A DNA stretch of 64,000 bases, taken from the NCBI RefSeq assembly GCF_009909195.1, contig NZ_JAAAMU010000004.1, forward strand, positions 186,001 to 250,000, written 5' to 3'. Every line of letters starts with the position of its first letter. Position 1 is the stretch's first letter. Below are positions 8,135 through 17,234 of this stretch, piece after piece. The translations under genes and the position numbers were made by a program. Below the pieces are notes generated by a model. That model worked only from the letters and a program-made list of their open reading frames with translations. It was not told the origin of the DNA and ran no database searches. Origin of the DNA: Paenibacillus sacheonensis. Its GTDB lineage: Bacteria; Bacillota; Bacilli; Paenibacillales; Paenibacillaceae.

Positions 8135-8813
8135 TCTGCTTGCAGATCCGCTTCTCGGGACGACGCTGACGCTGGCGGCTTACGCGGCAGGCATGCTGCT
8201 CTACCGTAAATTCGCTTGGCTGCATCCGCTCATCAGCGCGCCGCTGCTCGTCTATCTGTGCCTCCGCTTAAGCTCGATCTCGTGGGAGACATATCAGATC
8301 GGCGGGGGCATGGTCTCTTTCTTCCTAGGTCCGGCAACGGTTGCGATGGCTGTCCCGTTATACAAGCATGCCATGCGTCTTAGGCGGATGCTTCCCTCCT
8401 TGCTGCTCGGCGCGCTCGTCGGCAGTGCTGCGGGGCTGATCGTGAACGCGTCATGCGTGCTGTTATTTGGAGGCACGAGCGAATTTCTTCGATCGGCCTT
8501 GCCGAAATCGGTAACCGCTGCCGTAGCCGTCGACCTATCGGGCTGGCTCGGCGGTTCTCCCGGCTTAACGGCGGCGCTGACCGTCTTGACCGGCCTGTTC
8601 GGAAGCGTAACGGGTCCATGGCTGCTGCGTATGTGCGGCGTGTCGGACATCGCCGCTTCTTCGATTGCGATCGGTGCGGCGGCGCACGGCATAGGTTCGG
8701 CGCGGTTAATGTCGGATTCGGAAGAACAGGGCGGTCTAAGCGGCTTTTCCATGGCGGCAAGCGCCGTGTTCACGCCGATTTTGCTGCTTCCCGTCCATGC
8801 TTGGTTGTTGTAA
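8124..8813 (+). CDS. lrgB: LrgB-family membrane protein, partner of LrgA
   Basis: A 229-residue polytopic membrane protein of the LrgB family, the usual full length (about 230). Recognisable blocks are FLGPATVAMAVPLYK (about residues 66-80), LPKSVTAAVAVDLS and IAIGAAAHGIGSARL, the conserved LrgB signature. LrgB works with LrgA in the cytoplasmic membrane; in plants the two are fused as the chloroplast glycolate/glycerate translocator PLGG1. AAGGAGAG (8108-8115) stands 8 bases before the ATG, and the gene starts inside the end of lrgA. No LytSR or LysR-type regulator is adjacent, unlike in staphylococcal lrgAB and cidAB; the upstream partner is a dehydrogenase instead. Confidence 0.92.
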   Translation: MKDSLLADPLLGTTLTLAAYAAGMLLYRKFAWLHPLISAPLLVYLCLRLSSISWETYQIGGGMVSFFLGPATVAMAVPLYKHAMRLRRMLPSLLLGALVGSAAGLIVNASCVLLFGGTSEFLRSALPKSVTAAVAVDLSGWLGGSPGLTAALTVLTGLFGSVTGPWLLRMCGVSDIAASSIAIGAAAHGIGSARLMSDSEEQGGLSGFSMAASAVFTPILLLPVHAWLL

Positions 8814-8927
8814 CGACAATTTTTTATTTTCATCTTTTATCTTTTCTTAAGGTTTGGAGAAACTAGATCTGATATAGTGACACAGAAGAGTAATGATGAC
8901 TGCCAAAGCCGGAAGGGAGATTTCAAG

Positions 8928-10127
8928 TTGAACGAGAAAGAGAAAGATTTGAAGCCTAACAACGAGCATTCGCTCGAGCAAGACGATCAAGCGGGTGCCG
9001 ATACAGAAGAAACGAACCGGACGCTTGAGCAAGAACGCGAAGACGCCGATCATGATTTCGCTGATGCGGGTGCTTCCGAGCAAGTCATTGAAGAAGAGGA
9101 AGAAGAGCGCGAACGGGACCAAGCAGCGCATGCAGCGGCAGGTGTCGGTCCAATGGCTGCCCAACCAGCCCGCAGTGGCGGTAAAGCGTGGATGTACATT
9201 TCGCTTGGTTTGGCGCTTATTCTGATCGTTGTATTGATCAAGCCTCCGTTCGGCGGCGGTTCGGACAAGACGGCAATCGGTTCCGTCAACGGCGTTTCCA
9301 TCACCAAAGAAAAGCTGTATGACCAAATGGTCAAGCTGGGCGGCGCCCAAACGATGGACAACCTGATTCAAGAAGAACTCATTAAGCAAGAAGCCGATAA
9401 AGCTAAGATCGTTGTCACCGATGCGGATGTCGACAGCGAAATCGCAAGAATCAAGAAGCAGTTCCCGACGGAAGCCGATTTCGACAATGCGCTGACGCAA
9501 AGCGGCATGACGCTCGACGATCTGAAAGCACAAACGCCGATGCAGCTGCAAATCCGCAAAATCCTTGAGCCGCAGGCGAAAGTCACGGACAAGGACGTCG
9601 AAGATTATTACAATACGAACAAAGCGCAATACGATACGCCAGAGCAATGGAAGGCTTCGCATATTCTCGTCGCAACCAAAGAAGAAGCGGACGCGATTCT
9701 GAAGCAGCTCAAGGGCGGAGCGGACTTCGCGACGTTGGCGAAGGAGAAATCCACGGATCCGGGCAGCAAGGACAAAGGCGGCGATCTTGGCTTCTTTGGC
9801 AAAGGCGCCATGGATCCTGAGTTCGAGAAAGCGACATTGGCCCTTAAAGTCGGCGAAACGACGACGGCGCCGGTCAAATCCTCGTTCGGCTACCATATTA
9901 TCAAATTGACCGACCACCATGATGCTAAGCAAGCGACGCTGGCCGAGAAGAAAGACGAAATCAAGGACCAGCTCATACAATCTAAGGTTTCGGATCTGTC
10001 GACCGCATGGTTGGAAGACCTGAAGAGCAAAGCGAAAATCACGAACTCGCTCGCGGATGATGCCGCGGCAGGCACGCCTGCTCCGACGAATACGGGCGCA
10101 GTGAATAACGCGCCGACGGCTCAATAA
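8928..10127 (+). CDS. Membrane-anchored parvulin-type peptidyl-prolyl isomerase (PrsA/SurA-like)
   Basis: A 399-residue extracytoplasmic foldase. In order: a very acidic, Glu/Asp-rich N-terminal tail (residues 1-85), one membrane helix (about 87-104, AWMYISLGLALILIVV), a SurA-N-like domain (about 115-225) and a parvulin domain (about 230-330) with KASHILV, GGDLGFFGKGAM and SFGYHIIKL. A tail of about 70 residues ends in an Ala/Pro/Thr-rich stretch. It should help exported proteins fold on the outer face of the membrane. Bacillus PrsA has the same domains but is a lipoprotein; here no lipobox exists and the anchor is a signal-anchor helix behind a long cytoplasmic acidic tail. The start is chosen as TTG 8928 because GGAAGGGAGA precedes it. 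A strong terminator follows. Confidence 0.88.
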   Translation: MNEKEKDLKPNNEHSLEQDDQAGADTEETNRTLEQEREDADHDFADAGASEQVIEEEEEERERDQAAHAAAGVGPMAAQPARSGGKAWMYISLGLALILIVVLIKPPFGGGSDKTAIGSVNGVSITKEKLYDQMVKLGGAQTMDNLIQEELIKQEADKAKIVVTDADVDSEIARIKKQFPTEADFDNALTQSGMTLDDLKAQTPMQLQIRKILEPQAKVTDKDVEDYYNTNKAQYDTPEQWKASHILVATKEEADAILKQLKGGADFATLAKEKSTDPGSKDKGGDLGFFGKGAMDPEFEKATLALKVGETTTAPVKSSFGYHIIKLTDHHDAKQATLAEKKDEIKDQLIQSKVSDLSTAWLEDLKSKAKITNSLADDAAAGTPAPTNTGAVNNAPTAQ

Positions 10128-10150
10128 AGAGACGATTCATAGTAGCTCAC

Positions 10151-10190
10151 AAAGCACCGCTGTCCATAAATTGGACGGCGGTGCTTTTTT
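10151..10190 (+). terminator. Rho-independent terminator after the foldase gene
   Basis: AAGCACCGC pairs with GCGGTGCTT, extended inside by TGTCCA/TGGACG, and is followed by a T run (10184-10191). Confidence 0.88.
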
Positions 10191-10293
10191 GTTTCATGGT
10201 TATACTGAATAAGGTAATTATGAAGGCAAACAAGCGCAGAAGCTCCTTAGTTACATAAATGTGAGGTAACATGACATATAGGGATAGAAAATC

Positions 10294-10378
10294 TTTACAA
10301 GTGTGCAAATTATGTTTTACAAATTGTAAAAGTCGTTGTATGATTGGCTACAGGTTTAAAAATTTACACATTTGCAAC
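10294..10378 (+). promoter_or_regulatory. opp promoter with three palindrome-like sites
   Basis: A SigA-type promoter is visible: TTTACA (10316-10321), 17-base spacer, TATGAT (10339-10344). The -35 lies inside a perfect palindrome, TTTTACAA-A-TTGTAAAA (10315-10331). Two similar but imperfect sites flank it: TTTACAAGTGTGCAAA (10294-10309) and TTTACACATTTGCAAC (10363-10378). The three share the pattern TTTACA, 3-4 bases, TG(C/T)AA, as expected for a dimeric repressor. It does not match the CodY, TnrA/GlnR, CcpA or Fur consensus sequences. Confidence 0.55.
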
Positions 10379-10398
10379 AAGGAGGCGGGCTCTGAAGA

Positions 10399-12021
10399 AT
10401 GAAAAAGAAAATGTTGTTAATGGCTTCACTCATGTTGGTCCTTACGGGGGTATTATCTGCCTGCGGAAAGAGCGGATCGGGCGATGATCAAACGTTCCGG
10501 ATGAACCTTACATCCGAACCGCCTAGTCTGGACGTTGCGCAGGCGCAAGACCAAGTATCCTTTACGGTGCTTAACGGCCTGTTCGAAGGTCTGACTCGCA
10601 TGGACGACAAAGGTAACATCGTTCCGGGCGTTGCAGAGAAATGGGACATTTCCGAAGATGGCAAGACGTATACGTTCCATCTGCGCGACAATGCCAAATG
10701 GTCGAATGGCCAACCGGTTAAAGCAGGAGATTTCGAGTACTCCTGGAAACGCACGCTGGATCCGAAACTGAATCCTCCGGCGCCTTACGCTTACCAGCTC
10801 TATTACATCAAAAATGCTCAAAACTATAACATCGAGCAGGATAACCCTGATCATATCTCGGATCCTAGCCAAGTCGGCGTAAAAGCGCTCGATGACAAAA
10901 CGTTGGAAGTTCAACTTGAGAACCCGACGCCTTACTTCCTGAACATCGCGGCGTTCTTCACGGCTTACCCGGTTCTGAAGGATACGCAATTCGCAGAAGC
11001 GAAGGACTACGTCGGTAACGGTCCTTTCAAGATGAAATCGTGGAAACACGGCGATTCCATCGAGCTTGTTCCGAACGAAAACTATTGGGATAAAGACGCG
11101 ATCAAATTGACCGATGTTAAATTCCTGATGATCAAAGATCCGAACACCGAGTTCAACATGTACAAAACCGGCCAACTCGACTGGGCAGGCGCTCCTACGG
11201 GCAGCATCCCGCCGGCGCAATTGGACAAATACAAAGCCGATAAGAGCCCTGAGCTTTCCATTAAAGGGATCGCAAGCACGTACTACTACAACTTCAACAA
11301 CACGAAGAAACCGTTCGACAACGCGAAAGTACGCCGTGCGCTTTCGATGGCGATCAACCGTCAAGATATCGTAGACAAAGTTACGAAAGCCGGACAAGTT
11401 CCTGCGTACGGATTCGTATCGACCGGTATTCACGGCGTGAACGGCGAGTTCCGCGATGAAGTGAAGGACGATTACTTCAAAGAGGACGTTACGGAAGCGA
11501 AGAAATTGCTTGCCGAAGGCCTGGCCGAAGAAGGCATGACGAAAATGCCTGCATTCTCGCTCTCGTTCAACGAAGGTCTGCATAAAACGGTTGCGGAAGC
11601 AATCGCGAACATGTGGAAAGAAAACCTCGGCATCGACGCGAAGCTTGAGCTTCAGGAATGGAAAGTCTTCCTGAAGAACCGTCAAAGCCTGAACTATGAC
11701 GTTGCCCGCGCTGGCTGGGGCGCCGACTACAATGATCCGATGACGTTCATCGACATGTTCACGTCCAAAGGCGGCAACAACGACATCGGCTTCAAAAACG
11801 CGGATTACGATGCACTCGTTAAAGAAGCATACAGCACGAACGATCAACAAAAACGCGTAGACGCAATGGCGAAAGCCGAGAAAATCCTGATCGGCGACAA
11901 TACGGCGCTGATGCCGATTTACTACTACTCGTCCACGCAATTGATCAAGCCGTATGTGAAAAACTACGTCGTTGATTACAGCGGCAACATCGATTACACG
12001 CACATCACGATTGAAAAATAA
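10399..12021 (+). CDS. oppA: Oligopeptide ABC transporter, substrate-binding lipoprotein
   Basis: A 540-residue peptide-binding lipoprotein of the SBP_bac_5 (OppA/DppE) family. The signal peptide ends in lipobox LSAC (Cys22). Family blocks are EPPSLDVAQAQD, NGLFEGLTR, WKRTLDP, VGNGPFKMKSW, FDNAKVRRALSMAINRQ and WGADYNDP. It captures oligopeptides outside the cell and delivers them to the OppBC channel. Length and sequence are closest to the Bacillus OppA/DppE group rather than nickel or haem binders. AGGAGG lies 13 bases before the ATG, slightly far. It is the first gene of a five-gene operon (binding protein, two permeases, two ATPases), separated from oppB by 82 bases that include a T-rich segment but no clear terminator. 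Imported peptides could be nutrients or signalling peptides. Confidence 0.93.
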   Translation: MKKKMLLMASLMLVLTGVLSACGKSGSGDDQTFRMNLTSEPPSLDVAQAQDQVSFTVLNGLFEGLTRMDDKGNIVPGVAEKWDISEDGKTYTFHLRDNAKWSNGQPVKAGDFEYSWKRTLDPKLNPPAPYAYQLYYIKNAQNYNIEQDNPDHISDPSQVGVKALDDKTLEVQLENPTPYFLNIAAFFTAYPVLKDTQFAEAKDYVGNGPFKMKSWKHGDSIELVPNENYWDKDAIKLTDVKFLMIKDPNTEFNMYKTGQLDWAGAPTGSIPPAQLDKYKADKSPELSIKGIASTYYYNFNNTKKPFDNAKVRRALSMAINRQDIVDKVTKAGQVPAYGFVSTGIHGVNGEFRDEVKDDYFKEDVTEAKKLLAEGLAEEGMTKMPAFSLSFNEGLHKTVAEAIANMWKENLGIDAKLELQEWKVFLKNRQSLNYDVARAGWGADYNDPMTFIDMFTSKGGNNDIGFKNADYDALVKEAYSTNDQQKRVDAMAKAEKILIGDNTALMPIYYYSSTQLIKPYVKNYVVDYSGNIDYTHITIEK

Positions 12022-12103
12022 TACGCAGTAAGAATACAGGGGACATCGGGATATATGTGGCACACCCATATATATCCCTTCTCTATGATTGGAGAGTGCT
12101 TAG

Positions 12104-13039
12104 ATGGTTCGGTACTTGGGTGGTAAACTTATCAACATCGTGTTTTCCCTTCTAATTCTAGCCACCGCAACCTTCTTCTTAATGAAAGCAGTCCCTGGGG
12201 ACCCTTTCACCCAAGAGAAGGCTATTCCACCGGAAATTAAAGCTCAAATTATGGCGCATTACGGTTTTGATAAACCGCTGGGCGAACAATATTTGAATTA
12301 CATGAAGAAGCTGTTCCAATTCGACTTGGGCATTTCGATGAAAAGCTCGGATCGGAGCGTATCGAGCATTATCGCGCAATCTTTCGGCACCTCCGCGAAG
12401 GTAGGGGCGATGGCCATCGTTGTGTCCGTCATAATCGGGATTTACCTGGGGATGATGGCGGCGCTGCGGCATCGCAAATTTATCGATAACGGTGCCATGT
12501 TCCTGGCGGTAATCGGCATATCGGTACCGAACTTCGTTATTGGATCGATGATCCAATATTTTTTGGCCGTTAAATTTCCTATTTTTCACGTTGCCGGTCT
12601 GGAAAGCCCGATGGACTACGTGCTCCCTACGATCGCGCTGTCTACGCTTCCCATTGCATTTATCGCACGTCTTACGCGTTCCACCATGCTTGAAGTACTG
12701 ACTTCCGATTATATTCGTACCGCCAAAGCCAAAGGATTGACGCCAAGGGCGATTCTGTGGCAGCACGGCCTGCGTAACGGCATTTTACCGGTCGTTACCT
12801 ATTTGGGACCGATGACGGCCAACATCATTACGGGCTCAGTCGTCGTGGAACAAATTTTCGGCCTTCCGGGATTGGGTGCCTATTTCGTCGAGAGCGTTAC
12901 GAACCGGGATTACACGCTTATCATGGGCATTACGATATTCTACGCCGTCATTTTGATGGCAGCGCGCTTCGTTACGGATGTTCTGTACATCTTCGTTGAT
13001 CCGCGTATCAAATTGAGCGGAGGTGTAGTTAAATCATGA
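12104..13039 (+). CDS. oppB: Oligopeptide ABC transporter permease OppB
   Basis: A 311-residue inner-membrane permease with six predicted helices. It opens with the family signature MVRYLGGKL...TATFFLMKAVPGDPF and carries the EAA cytoplasmic loop (DYIRTAKAKGLTPRAILWQHGLRN, about residues 203-226), which docks on the ATPases. It forms half of the translocation path with OppC. GGAGAG stands ahead of the ATG. Its stop overlaps the oppC start by four bases (ATGA), so the two are translationally coupled. Confidence 0.94.
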   Translation: MVRYLGGKLINIVFSLLILATATFFLMKAVPGDPFTQEKAIPPEIKAQIMAHYGFDKPLGEQYLNYMKKLFQFDLGISMKSSDRSVSSIIAQSFGTSAKVGAMAIVVSVIIGIYLGMMAALRHRKFIDNGAMFLAVIGISVPNFVIGSMIQYFLAVKFPIFHVAGLESPMDYVLPTIALSTLPIAFIARLTRSTMLEVLTSDYIRTAKAKGLTPRAILWQHGLRNGILPVVTYLGPMTANIITGSVVVEQIFGLPGLGAYFVESVTNRDYTLIMGITIFYAVILMAARFVTDVLYIFVDPRIKLSGGVVKS

Positions 13040-13953
13040 GTCAAACTGCTCCGTCTCCATTTGAACGCTTGGAACACAAACATCAAGAGGCCGAGGTTAT
13101 CGCAACCGAGAGCCGATCAACTTGGCAAATTACTTGGGCACGGCTTCGCAGCAACCGCTGGGCCATGACCGGTTTGTATATTTTGATTGTCATCGCCGTG
13201 CTTTCCATCGTTTGTCCGATCTTGTCGCCTTACACGTCGTACACCAATAATTTGGACAATACGTACGCGGCTCCATCGTCTAAACACTGGTTCGGAACGG
13301 ACAACTTGGGCCGTGATTTGTTCACGCGAACATGGCTTGGCGTCCGCATTTCCTTGACCGTCGGCATCGCTGCCGCATTGTTCGATTTGATCATCGGCAT
13401 TATCTACGGCGGCATCATGGGCTACGCGGGCAAACGCCTGGGTGGCGCCATGAACAAAATCGCCGAAATGCTGTACGCGATTCCGCATCTGCTTGTCGTT
13501 ATCCTCCTGAGCGTTGTCATGGGGTCCTCGCTGACGACGATCATTATCGCGTTGTCGATTACAGGATGGATCACGATGTCGTGGATCGTCCGCGGACAGA
13601 TCCTTCAATTGAAAAACCAGGAGTACGTGCTGGCCGCCCAATCCATGGGCGCAAGCAACTCCCGTATTTTGTTCAAGCATCTCATTCCGAACACGCTCGG
13701 TCCGATTATCGTTACGGTTACCTTGTCTGTGCCGTCGGCGATCTTCGCCGAAGCGTTCCTAAGCTTCTTGGGCCTTGGCGTACAATCGCCGGCAGCTTCT
13801 CTCGGTACGTTGATCGGCGAAGCGTTGTCTTCGTGGACGATTTATCCGTGGATGATGTTTATTCCGGCCTCGCTGCTCAGTATCACGATGCTTGCCTTTA
13901 ATATTTTCGGTGACGGTCTGCAGGACGCATTCGATCCGAAAATGAAAAAATAA
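13036..13953 (+). CDS. oppC: Oligopeptide ABC transporter permease OppC
   Basis: A 305-residue permease with an N-terminal cytoplasmic stretch and a first helix (about residues 42-62, MTGLYILIVIAVLSIVCPIL), typical of OppC/DppC, followed by the HWFGTDNLGRDLFTRTW signature and five more helices. The EAA loop (EYVLAAQSMGASNSRILFKHLIPN) precedes the last helices. It pairs with OppB. The gene overlaps oppB by four bases and is followed after 20 bases by the first ATPase gene. Confidence 0.94.
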   Translation: MSQTAPSPFERLEHKHQEAEVIATESRSTWQITWARLRSNRWAMTGLYILIVIAVLSIVCPILSPYTSYTNNLDNTYAAPSSKHWFGTDNLGRDLFTRTWLGVRISLTVGIAAALFDLIIGIIYGGIMGYAGKRLGGAMNKIAEMLYAIPHLLVVILLSVVMGSSLTTIIIALSITGWITMSWIVRGQILQLKNQEYVLAAQSMGASNSRILFKHLIPNTLGPIIVTVTLSVPSAIFAEAFLSFLGLGVQSPAASLGTLIGEALSSWTIYPWMMFIPASLLSITMLAFNIFGDGLQDAFDPKMKK

Positions 13954-13973
13954 CAGCGCTGGGAGTGAGCTCT

Positions 13974-14975
13974 ATGAACGATCCGATTTTACGCATCAAC
14001 GATTTGCATATCTCGTTTCATGTGCGCGGTGGAGAAGTACAGGCGGTTCGCGGCGTTAACCTTGAAGTGAAGCGCGGCGAATCCGTGGCGATCGTCGGCG
14101 AGTCCGGCAGCGGCAAGAGCGTTACCGCGCAGTCGATTCTTCGCTTGATTCCGACCCCTCCGGGCGAATATAAGCAGGGCTCCATCGAATTCATGGGCCA
14201 GGATTTGCTTTCGAAGTCCGAGAAGGAAATGGAAGCCATCCGCGGTCATGAGATCGGCATGATTTTCCAAGATCCGATGACGTCGCTTAACCCGACGCTG
14301 ACGGTCGGCCGCCAAATTTCCGAAGTGCTGATCAAGCATCAGAACCTGACGAAATCGAAAGCGACGGACCGCGCGGCGGAGCTGCTGACGCTGGTCGGCA
14401 TCCCGAACGCGAAGGACCGCGTCAAGCAATATCCGCATCAATTCTCCGGCGGCATGCGCCAACGGGTCATGATCGCGATCGCGCTGGCATGCAATCCGGC
14501 GCTGCTTATCGCCGATGAGCCGACGACGGCGCTCGACGTGACGATTCAAGCGCAAATCATGCAGCTGATGAAAGAACTGCAGGAGAAGACGGGCACGTCC
14601 ATTATTCTGATCACGCATGACCTCGGCATCGTTGCCGAGATGTGCGATCGCGTCGTCGTTATGTATGCGGGTAAAGTAGTGGAAACGGGCACGAAACGCG
14701 AAATTTTCAAAAACCCGCAGCATCCGTATACCCGCGGCTTGCTGCGTTCCCTGCCGCGGCTGGATCACAGCAAGAGCGAGCCGCTCGTCCCGATCGTCGG
14801 CACGCCGCCGGATATGTCGGCTCCGCCGAGGGGCTGCGCCTTCTGCGCGCGCTGCGACGAAGCGATGCGTATCTGCGTGGACAACGATCCGGTGGATTAC
14901 ACGATCAGCGAGACGCAAGCAGCCAGATGCTGGCTGCACGACCCGGCCTGCAAGAAGGAGGGCGCTAGCGCATGA
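13974..14975 (+). CDS. oppD: Oligopeptide ABC transporter ATP-binding protein OppD
   Basis: A 333-residue ABC ATPase with Walker [10 protein letters not shown]-loop [11 protein letters not shown], signature FSGGMRQR, Walker [13 protein letters not shown] and the switch histidine in ILITHDLG. The C-terminal oligo_HPY region contains the four-Cys cluster [14 protein letters not shown], which binds an iron-sulfur cluster in OppD/DppD relatives. ATG 13974 is preferred over the upstream in-frame GTG 13965 because GGGAG at 13961-13965 is correctly spaced for the ATG. It overlaps oppF by four bases. Confidence 0.94.
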   Translation: MNDPILRINDLHISFHVRGGEVQAVRGVNLEVKRGESVAIVGESGSGKSVTAQSILRLIPTPPGEYKQGSIEFMGQDLLSKSEKEMEAIRGHEIGMIFQDPMTSLNPTLTVGRQISEVLIKHQNLTKSKATDRAAELLTLVGIPNAKDRVKQYPHQFSGGMRQRVMIAIALACNPALLIADEPTTALDVTIQAQIMQLMKELQEKTGTSIILITHDLGIVAEMCDRVVVMYAGKVVETGTKREIFKNPQHPYTRGLLRSLPRLDHSKSEPLVPIVGTPPDMSAPPRGCAFCARCDEAMRICVDNDPVDYTISETQAARCWLHDPACKKEGASA

Positions 14976-15940
14976 TTAGCAAAAACAACGACGTGTTGAT
15001 CGAAGTCGATCACCTCAAGAAATATTTCCAAGTCGGCGGCAATCAAACGCTGAAAGCCGTCAATGACCTCAGCTTCGGCATTCGCCAAGGCGAGACGCTC
15101 GGCATGGTAGGCGAGTCGGGCTGCGGGAAGTCGACGGCGGGACGCACGATTCTCCGTTTGTACGAGCCGACCGCGGGAGCCGTGAATTTCCAAGGCACGA
15201 ACATCATGAAGGCGAAGGGCTCGAAACTGAAGGCGCTGCGCCGCGAGATGCAAATGGTCTTCCAGGATCCGTATGCCTCGCTGAATCCGCGCTGGACGGT
15301 CGAGAATCTGATTGCCGAGCCGCTCGATATTCATGGTTTGGCGAGCGGAAGCAAGGATCGCAGACTGCAGGTTGAGCGTCTGCTTGACCGCGTAGGCTTG
15401 CGTTCGGAACATGCTTCCCGCTATCCGCATGAATTTTCCGGCGGTCAGCGGCAGCGGATCGGGATCGCGCGCGCGCTCGCGGTCAACCCGAAATTCATCG
15501 TTTGCGATGAGCCGATCTCAGCGCTTGACGTATCGATCCAAGCGCAGGTCGTTAACCTGCTGCAGGATTTGCAGCGTGATTTTGGCCTGACGTACTTGTT
15601 CATCGCGCATGACCTGGCGATGGTCAAGCATATCTCGGACCGCGTTGCCGTGATGTACTTGGGGAAAATGGTGGAGCTTGCCGAAAGCGAAGAGCTCTAT
15701 TCCAATCCGAAGCATCCATATACGAAGGCGTTAATGTCGGCGATTCCGGTTCCGGATCTCGACGTGGTCGACCCGAAAGAAAAGATCGTTTTGTCCGGCG
15801 ATCTGCCGAGTCCGATCAATCCGCCAAGCGGTTGTCCGTTCCGCACGCGCTGTCCGTTCGCGACAGAGAAGTGCGCGGCGGAAGTGCCGGCTTTCCGCGA
15901 AGTGGAGCCGAATCACTGGGCAGCCTGCCATTATGCGTAA
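14972..15940 (+). CDS. oppF: Oligopeptide ABC transporter ATP-binding protein OppF
   Basis: A 322-residue ABC ATPase, partner of OppD in the heterodimeric motor. Visible motifs are Walker [10 protein letters not shown], the Q-loop ([15 protein letters not shown]), [10 protein letters not shown], Walker [11 protein letters not shown] and LFIAHDLAM. The C-terminus has [14 protein letters not shown], the oligo_HPY cysteine cluster. It begins four bases before the oppD stop and ends the operon; a terminator follows at 15955. Confidence 0.95.
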   Translation: MISKNNDVLIEVDHLKKYFQVGGNQTLKAVNDLSFGIRQGETLGMVGESGCGKSTAGRTILRLYEPTAGAVNFQGTNIMKAKGSKLKALRREMQMVFQDPYASLNPRWTVENLIAEPLDIHGLASGSKDRRLQVERLLDRVGLRSEHASRYPHEFSGGQRQRIGIARALAVNPKFIVCDEPISALDVSIQAQVVNLLQDLQRDFGLTYLFIAHDLAMVKHISDRVAVMYLGKMVELAESEELYSNPKHPYTKALMSAIPVPDLDVVDPKEKIVLSGDLPSPINPPSGCPFRTRCPFATEKCAAEVPAFREVEPNHWAACHYA

Positions 15941-15954
15941 TTAATAGAAGAAAG

Positions 15955-15986
15955 GCGTTCCGTCCTGGCGGCGGAGCGCTTTTTTT
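15955..15986 (+). terminator. Terminator of the opp operon
   Basis: GCGTTCCG (15955-15962) pairs with CGGAGCGC (15972-15979), one G-U pair, followed by seven T residues. Confidence 0.88.
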
Positions 15987-16060
15987 GCGCTGTTCGGAAC
16001 CGTTCGTTTCCGGCCGTGCAGCGGCTCCATCGGGCACGGCGAAGCAACCGCATCTTTAAT

Positions 16061-16089
16061 TTGACGGGCGAATTGTGTTACGATATTGA
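16061..16089 (+). promoter_or_regulatory. Possible promoter of rsmD-coaD
   Basis: TTGACG (16061-16066) with a weak -10 TATTGA 17 bases downstream (16084-16089), in the gap before rsmD. Confidence 0.35.
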
Positions 16090-16132
16090 CCATGTGCTAC
16101 ATGGTCGAAGCGAAAGGGGCAGCAGAGAGGCA

Positions 16133-16714
16133 TTGAGAGTCATTGCAGGCACGGCCAAAGGCCGTTCATTAAAAGCGGTGCCGGGCAAAAACACCCGTCC
16201 GACGACCGATAAAGTGAAAGAAGCGATATTCAGCATGATCGGTCCTTATTTCGAGGGCGGGCTGGTGCTCGATCTGTTCGCCGGAACGGGCGGACTCGGC
16301 ATCGAGGCGCTGAGCAGGGGGATGGACAAAGCGGTGTTCATCGATCTGGAAGGCGCCAGCATCGAGGTCATCAAGCAGAACGTTCAGGCTGCCGGAATGG
16401 CGGGCGCTGCCGAAATTTATCGAACGGAAGCGGTCAGGGCAGTCAAAGCGCTGGCGAAACGCGATCTCAAGTTCGCGCTGGTGTTTCTGGATCCGCCTTA
16501 TCGCATGACGGACATGGATGAATTGATGGCTGAGCTATTGGAACGCGGTTTGCTCGAAGAAGACGCGACGATCGTCGTCGAGCATGATGCGTACCATCGC
16601 TACCCGCAAGCGTTCGCGCAGTATAGGCAGATCAAACGTTCGGAGTACGGCGATACCGCGGTTACCGTCTACCGCTTCGTAGCGGAGCAAGAGGAAGAAG
16701 CATCGGAGGATTAA
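16133..16714 (+). CDS. rsmD: 16S rRNA (guanine(966)-N2)-methyltransferase RsmD
   Basis: A 193-residue class I methyltransferase that modifies G966 of 16S rRNA during small-subunit assembly. The N-terminal [13 protein letters not shown] motif, the SAM-binding [10 protein letters not shown] (residues 47-56) and the catalytic DPPY (120-123) are intact. The start is taken at TTG 16133, giving the usual length and N-terminus; upstream in-frame codons would add an unrelated extension. The ribosome-binding site is poor (GAAAGGGG about 13 bases away, or AGAGAGG 2 bases away). It forms a pair with coaD two bases downstream, as ylbH-ylbI in B. subtilis. Confidence 0.92.
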   Translation: MRVIAGTAKGRSLKAVPGKNTRPTTDKVKEAIFSMIGPYFEGGLVLDLFAGTGGLGIEALSRGMDKAVFIDLEGASIEVIKQNVQAAGMAGAAEIYRTEAVRAVKALAKRDLKFALVFLDPPYRMTDMDELMAELLERGLLEEDATIVVEHDAYHRYPQAFAQYRQIKRSEYGDTAVTVYRFVAEQEEEASED

Positions 16715-16716
16715 CT

Positions 16717-17232
16717 ATGTCAGCATCGATATCAACGGCAGGTACAGGAAAACGCGTCGCGGTCTATCCCGGCAGCTTCGATCCCGTTACCTGCGGACAT
16801 TTGGATATTATTCGCCGCGCGGCGAAGCAATTCGACCATCTGATCGTGGCGGTACTGAACAATACCAGCAAGAAGCCGCTGTTCAGCGTCGATGAACGCA
16901 AACAGCTGCTTGCCGAGGTGACGCAGGATCTGCCTAACGTGTCGATCGACAGCTTCCGCGATCTGCTGGTCAACTTCATAAGGGCGAAGGAAGCGCATGT
17001 CATCGTTCGCGGCATCCGTTCGGTTACCGATTTCGAATACGAGCTGCAGATGGCTTCGACCAATCATCAGCTGGACGAGGACATCGAGACGATTTTCATG
17101 ATGACGAATCCGAAGTATTCCTACTTAAGCTCCAGCATCGTCAAGGAAATTGCCATGTTTCATGGAAACGTGCAGGACTTGGTTCCCCCTGAAGTGCAGC
17201 AAGCGTTGATTGCCAAATACAAGCCCGAATGA
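16717..17232 (+). CDS. coaD: Phosphopantetheine adenylyltransferase
   Basis: A 171-residue enzyme of the fourth step of coenzyme A synthesis, joining ATP and 4'-phosphopantetheine to dephospho-CoA. The nucleotidyltransferase signatures [11 protein letters not shown] (TxGH at residues 25-28) and [13 protein letters not shown] are complete. About ten extra N-terminal residues precede the conserved [17 protein letters not shown] lies 7-8 bases before the ATG. It follows rsmD with a 2-base gap and converges on ylbJ, whose stop is only two bases away. Confidence 0.96.
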   Translation: MSASISTAGTGKRVAVYPGSFDPVTCGHLDIIRRAAKQFDHLIVAVLNNTSKKPLFSVDERKQLLAEVTQDLPNVSIDSFRDLLVNFIRAKEAHVIVRGIRSVTDFEYELQMASTNHQLDEDIETIFMMTNPKYSYLSSSIVKEIAMFHGNVQDLVPPEVQQALIAKYKPE

Positions 17233-17234
17233 AG

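Noticed and set aside
8847-12069. Long minus-strand frames opposite the foldase and oppA (425 and 538 codons)
   Set aside because: Both are antisense to clearly assigned genes, rich in Arg/Val/Phe, and lack start signals.
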